Of a stretch of 64,000 bases of DNA, positions 57,521 to 64,000 are shown one piece after another. The DNA lies in NCBI GenBank assembly GCA_010645155.1, contig CM021315.1:4167221-4231220 (forward strand). Direction: 5' to 3'. Each line of letters starts with the position of its first letter. Within the stretch, counting starts at the first letter, position 1. A program made the translations under genes and the position numbers. Under the pieces are notes generated by a model, which ran no database searches, was not told where the DNA came from, and was given only the letters and a program-made list of their open reading frames with translations. The stretch is from Tigriopus japonicus (lineage: Eukaryota > Arthropoda > Copepoda > Harpacticoida > Harpacticidae).

Positions 57521-57922
57521 TTGACCTAAGCTGACCTACATCGTAAAACGTCTAAAATTTCTGCTCTCCAACAAAAAACTTTTTTCCTCGCCCTAATGGA
57601 GATCTTCAGTTCAATGCCTGTTTCTTTAAAAAAGGAATGGCGTTACAAATTACTCGTTACAAAATACTTTGCCTAAAAGGCCAGTTTTGGGGAGCTTTGT
57701 CGCTTTTATGTGGCGTTTTAATAAAATTGCTCAAAGGGTAACTCAATCTTATGGAATATGTAAGACAAATCGGCAAAAAACATGTCTTTTGTGGATTTGT
57801 CCACCAAAATCAATGACATTTGAATTAGATGGAACTGACCATGTTGAGCTGATCTAAGCTGACGTACATCGTAAAACGTCTAAAATTTCTGCTCTCCTGT
57901 GAAAAAAAACTTTTTTCCTCAC
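57521..57922. repeat. Direct repeat pair of about 75 bp
   Basis: A unit containing TACATCGTAAAACGTCTAAAATTTCTGCTCTCC and then ACTTTTTTCCTC occurs at 57521-57592 and again at 57845-57922 in the same orientation, about 325 bp apart. It may be a tandem duplication or the ends of a short element. Confidence 0.65.
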
Positions 57923-58322
57923 TCAAGTGAACACCTTGCAAGTTGCAAAGTTTCTTTTGGTATGATATTAGTTTGGAAATTACAAGTTCAGATACTCACT
58001 CATATTCATCATGGTGATTGTGTTATACTCTGCTCACCTCTTACGCAATTATGATTGATTGTGTGGGTAGGCAGGAGGTCGGTAAAAGGGATACAAAAGC
58101 TTGACTAATGTCGTTGTTTTTGAAAATTAATTAAATTCTTCTGTAGCATTTTTAGAAGGGAATGAGTGACAACAATATTAAAATTTCATTTTCAAACGAT
58201 AAATTTTGAAAACTCTGACCAGTTTGGTGTTTTCAAAAAACCTTCAGGGCCCCCTTGGAAAACGCCAGTGCCCCTTTGAGGGTCCTGGGCCCCAGTTTAA
58301 GAACCGCTACTTTAGTCTATAC

Positions 58323-60231
58323 CAGGGTTGCCAACTGGCGATTTCTATCGCCAGGTTTCACGAATCTGGCGATTTTGAAACGTGTCTGGCGATAGAAAAA
58401 TTAATCTGGCGAAATCTGCTGATCTTGCGATACATTTGGTGATTTTAGAATTTCTGGCGAAAAATTAGGCGAATTCCGGGAACTTGGCGAAATTTTTTGG
58501 TAAAATCGCTCATTTTTGGCGATAACTCAGGCAAATTTTTATTCTCTCTTTATGATTTTGACTTTCATTATGATTGACCACCATGGATTAAATATTTTAG
58601 ATGACAATCACTAAGTATTGTTTCTTGATTTGATTGTGCTTTTACTAAGAACAAGAAAATTTTGTTTCACTCTTTTGCTGCACAGGGTTAGGCAGAATTA
58701 GTGAAACATTAGATTCAGGATCATGATTAAGGCCCTTGGTATGAGCCACAATTTCAAATGATAGGTTAAAAACCATAACAGGATACAGGAATAATGTCAT
58801 GGAACCCTGGACAGGGTGGCAAAAAAAGGTTGAGGACTCCCACGTTGGTCAAGGCCACTCACTACCTTTATTTAAGATTACATGAAATTCGGCTTGATCC
58901 ATGAACAAGATGGCTAAAGACTAAAATTTGTCCCCATTACTTGTGGTTGGATCTTGAAAAGGCCAAGAAGGGTAACAAGGACCACTTTCGGTTATGGTTG
59001 AAGCAGCATGGGATGATAACCAAGAGGAGGAATAGGTGCATGTAAGTTGTAACATTGATATCAAGACGTTCAGGGAGGTGGTTTGGCTCAGAGGGGTACA
59101 TGACAAATGATATTCCATTATGTTATGGTATGCTGTTTGCGAACCAACTTCTTAGAACAATCCTTTCCTATTGACCTTGTTGGTAAAGAGTTATTTCACA
59201 ATATCCATGTTTCACTAATTCTGCCTAACCCTGTAGAACTTACTTCCTTCCTCTTTGCGACGAATCTATCCATTAGACGACCCTTTATACATTTTTAAGT
59301 CTCATCTAGACGACTTGTTATCCACTATCTGTGGCCTGCCCTAAGTTCAGGGACTGCTAATTCCAACTCCCTTGCAGACCAATGCTTTTATCAGACATGA
59401 CTTCTCCCCACTCGGGTTTCATCTTTTTTGACATTTACATGGAATGACATTCTGTGTACCAGTAAAAATCGGTAAAAAATGCGGACTAGAATTTTTAACA
59501 AGAGAGTTCGGGAAAAAGAGACTTATGAAGTCAAAAGCTTCGGTAAACGCGTGTTTAACTGATTTTGAAAAATTCCCAATTTGATTTTCCTAATGGTGGG
59601 GCCAATTGAAATCCTAAATAAACTATGCATCCTATTACTTTGCGATTGCTCCCGTTTGGTTTTGGTTACGCCATCTTTATGGTTTACTTCTCAATCTATT
59701 ATCTTACGGTCAAATACAGGGCATGAACAATGTCATTGTTATAATAAAAATGTATTTTTTAATTATTTGAGTGATCACGTTACATTTTGAGATTTTTTAA
59801 TGGCAATTGGTTAGATTTCGTAACGTTATAATGCCATTAACACTGCTTTTAAAGATTTATAAGTTTCGTAGCATTTCAGAGAAGAGCCCGAGAGATTTTG
59901 TTATTTAGCATCAATAAAATTTTAATTTTGTTCACAAAATACAAACTTAAACGCGTTCTAAGTGCTACAAATAGAAATTTATGAAGGAAAGTCAATATGG
60001 TGGCATTCCGTTTTTCTTCGAGAACTTTTGTCATGAAATGTGTATCAAAAGATAAAAGTTGAAATGAAAGTTTAAAAACAAAACTAAAGAATTGACCGTT
60101 TGAGGTATGTAAGGTTGGTAGTAAAAAGAAATTTGGTGAAAATCTGGCGATTTTTTAAATGAGGTGGCGAATTCTGGCGAATTTCGGTGGCAAGTCTGGC
60201 GATAGGAGCCGTCGAAGACCTGGCAACCCTG
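58323..60231. mobile_element. Candidate hAT-type element with TGGCGA motifs
   Basis: Ends CAGGGTTGCCA and TGGCAACCCTG are perfect inverted copies. Both subterminal regions carry many TCTGGCGA motifs. Flanks GTCTATAC and GCCAATAG agree at five of eight positions, so the duplication is weak or the ends come from different insertions. About 1.9 kb, without a recognisable transposase. Confidence 0.6.
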
Positions 60232-61378
60232 GCCAATAGTCAATTTAGAGAGAGTTTCATTTGTTGCTCTATCCCTCTTTTCGATATTTTTTGGCATGAT
60301 TTGTTCGTAAAGTTCTGGTATCACTGGTTCGCTCTTTTCACCGGACCTCTCATCGTCACCATTACCCAAATTAGCATTGTCGTCCTTACTCTATTTCTTG
60401 CACAACCTCGCATTTTTGCATGCCAAAAACTCGATGTCCTGGACATTTGAGTACATTCAGCCTGTTTGGCAAACCTATCTAACCTCTGTGCCAAATATGT
60501 GGTTTATGTATTGTTTCTTTAGTCTTTACCAGGCGTTGTGAGTTTCCAGAGAAAATAAGCCATTCAGAAAAATGATAGCATCAATCTCTTAAAGGGGGTA
60601 ACTCTAGGAACTTAGCTTTATGAACCAAAAATTACAACTTTATGTGTTTTGGTCAAATCAAGCCATTTTTTGATGTTTTCACTGAAAATTGCAAAATTTG
60701 ACGCATTTTTAGCTTTCATCCTTAAATTTAGTGGAAAAGCGTTTGAGCTAAATAATTAAACAAACCCATTTCATTTTTTTTCTTAATTTTGGGATTAATA
60801 GTGTCAAATGAGACTGAGTTTTTGTGTAAGCAAAAACTGCCTAAAATATTTAAATCCTCAGTTTTTGCACATTTATCATATTTTTGGCCAAATATGACAG
60901 ACTTTCTGGCCAATTCTCACGTATTCATGTTTCAGTCATTTCAAGCGAAAAATTTTAGGCCTACATAAATGGTGGATTGACTTTGCCCTTACTGATAGAG
61001 CAACAGCACCATAACAAAATGAAATAGCCTACGAACCGCTTGCAAAAACTAAGGGATCGTGTTCTTTGCTCTCAAAAAACTCGTTTCATCAAGCACATCT
61101 TGACCCTACGACCATTGAGATCTATTAAATTCTAAGAGGGAGTGTAATTGTTAAAATGTGTCGCCCGTCGCCAACTGTTGAGCGGACTAAAGTGCAAGAA
61201 CATTTGAAATGTGTGACCAAGCAAATGACAACCATGCAATATTGATGAATCAAAGGTAGAATTGAGTTATGTTTTTGGGTCTTTTTTGCTATTGCTAGTG
61301 GTCACTTTCTTGAAAGACCCCATAAATATCTAAGCCTACGAATTGCGATTAAAACGAGGTCAGATTTCAACGGTCATT

Positions 61379-62253
61379 TTTGTAACTCAGACAATAGTAC
61401 TAGTTCAAACAAAGTCCCTATTTCTTTGTTTGTTTTTATAGATGTTTTTGGCAAAAGTTTCATTTGCGGTCAGCCTGTTGAAATTAAGACAAGATATACT
61501 GTTCACAGCTTACACCTGATCACCCAAAAATTTCTCATAGCTGTTTTGCCTTAGTCTATATGTCATATAGGCAACTTTTGGCAAACTTAATTGTAACTTT
61601 CATACAAAAAAAACTCAACTTGTTGTAAAAAAGCAACTTTTTCCCAGCCCTACACATTAGGCCTTAGATGTCTAACTATAAAAGTAGATGATTTTCAGAA
61701 GAGAATGAGAAGATTTTCAAACACCTTCAAAAAAAATACTAGACATTTCTGCAAAAGCGATTTGGCCTACTTTCCTTTCATAAATAATACTTTTTATATT
61801 TGAGTTTGAGAGTACTGTTGAGCATTGGTGGGAAACAAACAAATATAACAAATAATAAATATAACAAATAACAAAGATGAACAAACTATAAACAATGTAC
61901 CAAACAAAAAAAAAACACAAAAAAAACAAGTCGGAAAAAGATGTAATCAGATGCTTATTATTTTGGTCTCCCAGAAAAACAGTACAGTCAAAAGTGACAT
62001 TCCTGAAGAATTGAAAAAGATCAAAAGTTGAGGTCGTGAAAACTTTTTGAGGTCAAAATTAAGCGTTCCATGGATGGTTATGGCAATTACTCCTGCATAT
62101 CTCTTGGACCAAGCAATCCTTTCAATACAATAGCACTAATTATTGTTGCGAAAACAATTATTAGACACGCACTTTTGCCAAAAACATCTATAAAAACAAA
62201 CAAAGAAATAGGGACTTTGTTTGAACTAGTACTATTGTCTGAGTTACAAAAGG
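61379..62253. repeat. Long inverted repeat, arms about 82 bp
   Basis: The 82-bp stretch starting TTTTTGTAACTCAGACAATA at 61379 recurs inverted at 62172-62253 with almost no differences. The 700-bp middle has no coding frame. The flanks do not show a target duplication. Confidence 0.8.
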
Positions 62254-63040
62254 CACGTGAACTATTTTGAGATTGCGTGAGACGAACTCATATTGTTCTG
62301 TTTATCAACATATAAGTCTATTTGATGCCTCTCTAAGTTAATTTCAGATTAGGGTATGTTAGGTTAAGTTAAGTACTTTAAGAGGTGAAGTATTGCTTTA
62401 GGATGATGGGATAAGTACACTCACGCAACCTTGGAATAAATGTCATAGCTAAGAACTTTGGAAGAATAAACTTATTCGTCTTTTTTCATCTTTTTTCGTC
62501 TTTTTGACCTTTATTCGTCGCGAAATCTTTTTTCGTCTAATTGGCCAAAAATTTGGATTTTCTTGGATTTCAAGCTCTTTAAGCATTTTTTTTTCAATTT
62601 TCCAAGCAAATAAAAACTTCGAAGAAATTCAACGCCAAAGCTTAGGACAATGTTATAATTTGATTGTCAGTTGTAGAGCACTATAATAACAGAGTGCGGT
62701 CATAAAGTGCGCAATTTAGTTGATTTCATGCGGCAACAGCTCGCAGTTCCCATGATACACGTATTTTTGAAGTTTGAAACGGTCAACCATCAGCTTTGGA
62801 CAAACTAGAGTGCCTCAAATGTTGACTGAGTATTGTAAATGGACCTGTGGTGGTTTTTGGTTGAAATTATGGGTAAAATCCTTTTCAAATTGGCATGGAA
62901 ATCTGACCACTGAAAAGGTAATTCAGGCATGATCGCACGCTTTGGTTCTCCGGAGAAGTAGACAGCCGGCTGGCTGCCCAAGCAAGCCTTAAATCAATGT
63001 GCTCCCCTGGTCCAGGAACCACTGTACTTCAGAACATATT

Positions 63041-63160
63041 TCAAAAATACACACTAGGTCCGATCATTGTACTAAAATGTGAGGTTTTTGCAACAAATAT
63101 TTTGTTCCGTTGAATTTCCATTGTACTTATCGGACCCAGTGCGTATTTTGAAAGAAATCC
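63041..63160. repeat. Imperfect palindrome around GGTCCGAT
   Basis: ATTTCAAAAATACACACTAG plus GTCCGATCATTGTAC is mirrored by GTACTTATCGGACCCAGTGC plus GTATTTTGAAAGA, giving arms of about 43 bp and a loop of about 33 bp. Confidence 0.6.
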
Positions 63161-63891
63161 TGGCTTGAGCCATCCTTGCCTGGTCCAACCCCATCGCACA
63201 CACAGTGCAAGTTTATTAAATCACGAACCATTTGGGAGTGATTTTTTGGTCTGTTTAGAACTGTAGTTCGAACTTGTGATGGAAACAATCAAAGCACCAA
63301 TCATTTTCGCGATAGTTTGCCAAACTAGGTCTGCCAAAAAGCCTTGCAAGTCTATTTCTTTCTGTTGAAAGTACTGATGTGTTTCGAGTTGGATTATTGA
63401 CAGAGTTTTGCCATTTTGGTTTTTAGGGTCAAAAATCTGGCCGCAACTGAACTTTTCAACAGGCAATAGACCTTATCTACCATAAAATATGGCAGCACTG
63501 CCAACTCGAAATTCATTTTTATAACTATGGATGGAACTCGAAATCGAACTAGTTCGAGTGTTGCCAAATTGGTCCCTGTTTAGGTCTTTTCAATCAGTTC
63601 AATACAACCTGCATTTTTTAACAGCGATAAACTTTTAAGTCAAAACTGGCAGCACTTCTGGTTCGAAACACAGCACTAGTTGAAAGGTATGTGGAAAAAA
63701 ATTTTTCTTTGGAAGCAAACGCAAATGGCACCCCTTGCTTAGTTCTAATTTGGACCAGGGACGCCAAGCAAAGCGTTGTATGTGGTGATGGCAAACCTAA
63801 AGCAAGCAACCTCATGCGAGACAGATTGAAAGATAGGATTTTTCCATAAGTAGTTCCAAATCTTTTAGGACTGACATCAATCGGTCCATTG

Positions 63892-64000
63892 TAGGGATGG
63901 GTGACACCGGCAATTTTGACCTCGACACCGACACCGACACCGGAAGGTTGAAACCGACACTGACACCGACACCGGTGTCAAAGTTTCCCATCGACACCGT
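63892..64000. mobile_element. Left end of a probable hAT-type element with GACACCG motifs
   Basis: TAGGGATGGGTGACACCGG resembles other hAT termini here and is followed at once by repeated GACACCGACACCG. The element runs off the window, so its right end and target duplication cannot be seen. Confidence 0.5.

Larger units (their letters stand above)
51302..58322. other. Gene B upstream region and repeat-rich spacer
   Basis: It should contain the gene B promoter and leader exon. It also holds a half foldback element (54878-55060) and a direct repeat (57521-57592 and 57845-57922). A locally GC-richer stretch at 55,690-56,000 has no gene I can support. Confidence 0.4.
60232..63891. other. Repeat-rich spacer
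   Basis: A short coding-like frame on the minus strand abuts the element at 60231 (about 60250-60400; NGDDERSGEKSEPVIPELYE and MPKNIEKRDRATNETLSKLT), too short to call. A long inverted repeat spans 61379-62253 and a palindrome lies near 63041-63160. I see no supported gene. Confidence 0.35.

Overview
This is a nuclear window from an animal, most likely an arthropod. The low-GC, repeat-rich sequence and the mix of family members suggest a crustacean such as a copepod, but no marker here fixes the species. Genes have short GT-AG introns, AATAAA signals and large introns filled with small DNA transposons. All coding models below were built by eye from reading frames, splice signals and matching intron phases; none was confirmed by transcripts.

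Layout. (1) 1-20,011: five paralogous multi-zinc-finger genes (called ZF1 to ZF5 here), ZF1 on + and ZF2 to ZF5 on -. All share an acidic N-terminus, a BED-like C2H2 unit after an F/HPWV motif, a helical domain around a VGP-x-x-F-[DE]-x-L-[SI]-[IL]-WE motif, and about ten C-terminal C2H2/C2HC fingers. ZF2/ZF3 and ZF4/ZF5 are the closest pairs. (2) 22,474-26,178 (+): an M-Ras-like small GTPase in five exons, with a satellite-bearing hAT-type element in its last intron. (3) 27,860-29,101: a DD37D (maT-like) mariner. (4) 30,918-35,033 (+): a mitochondrial-type branched-chain aminotransferase in six exons, with a second maT-like mariner inside intron 3. (5) 35,501-37,361 and 43,687-51,301 (-): two tandem paralogous genes for secreted proteins built from repeated P-C-[VI]-G-L-C-[YHQ]-Y modules; I do not recognise this family. 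(6) 37,400-43,600 and 51,302-64,000: mostly non-coding sequence rich in nonautonomous hAT-type elements, foldback elements and long inverted repeats, plus one coding-like orphan frame at 38,860-39,192.

Most notable. First, the PC[VI]GLC secreted family, with three modules in one gene and two in the other. The exons join by exact phase matches, and one protein ends in dibasic sites like a prohormone. Second, both maT-like transposases, roughly three quarters identical by eye, carry a TAG two codons after the third catalytic aspartate. The frame stays open and conserved beyond it, ending in HIE-stop in both, while TAG is an ordinary stop in neighbouring genes. Third, at least six hAT-type elements have 8-bp or near 8-bp target duplications, or matching termini. 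Each carries its own short-motif satellite near its ends.

The genes do not form one pathway: a transcription-factor-like cluster, a signalling GTPase, an amino-acid catabolic enzyme and secreted peptides lie side by side. The cluster and the secreted pair are best read as local tandem duplications.
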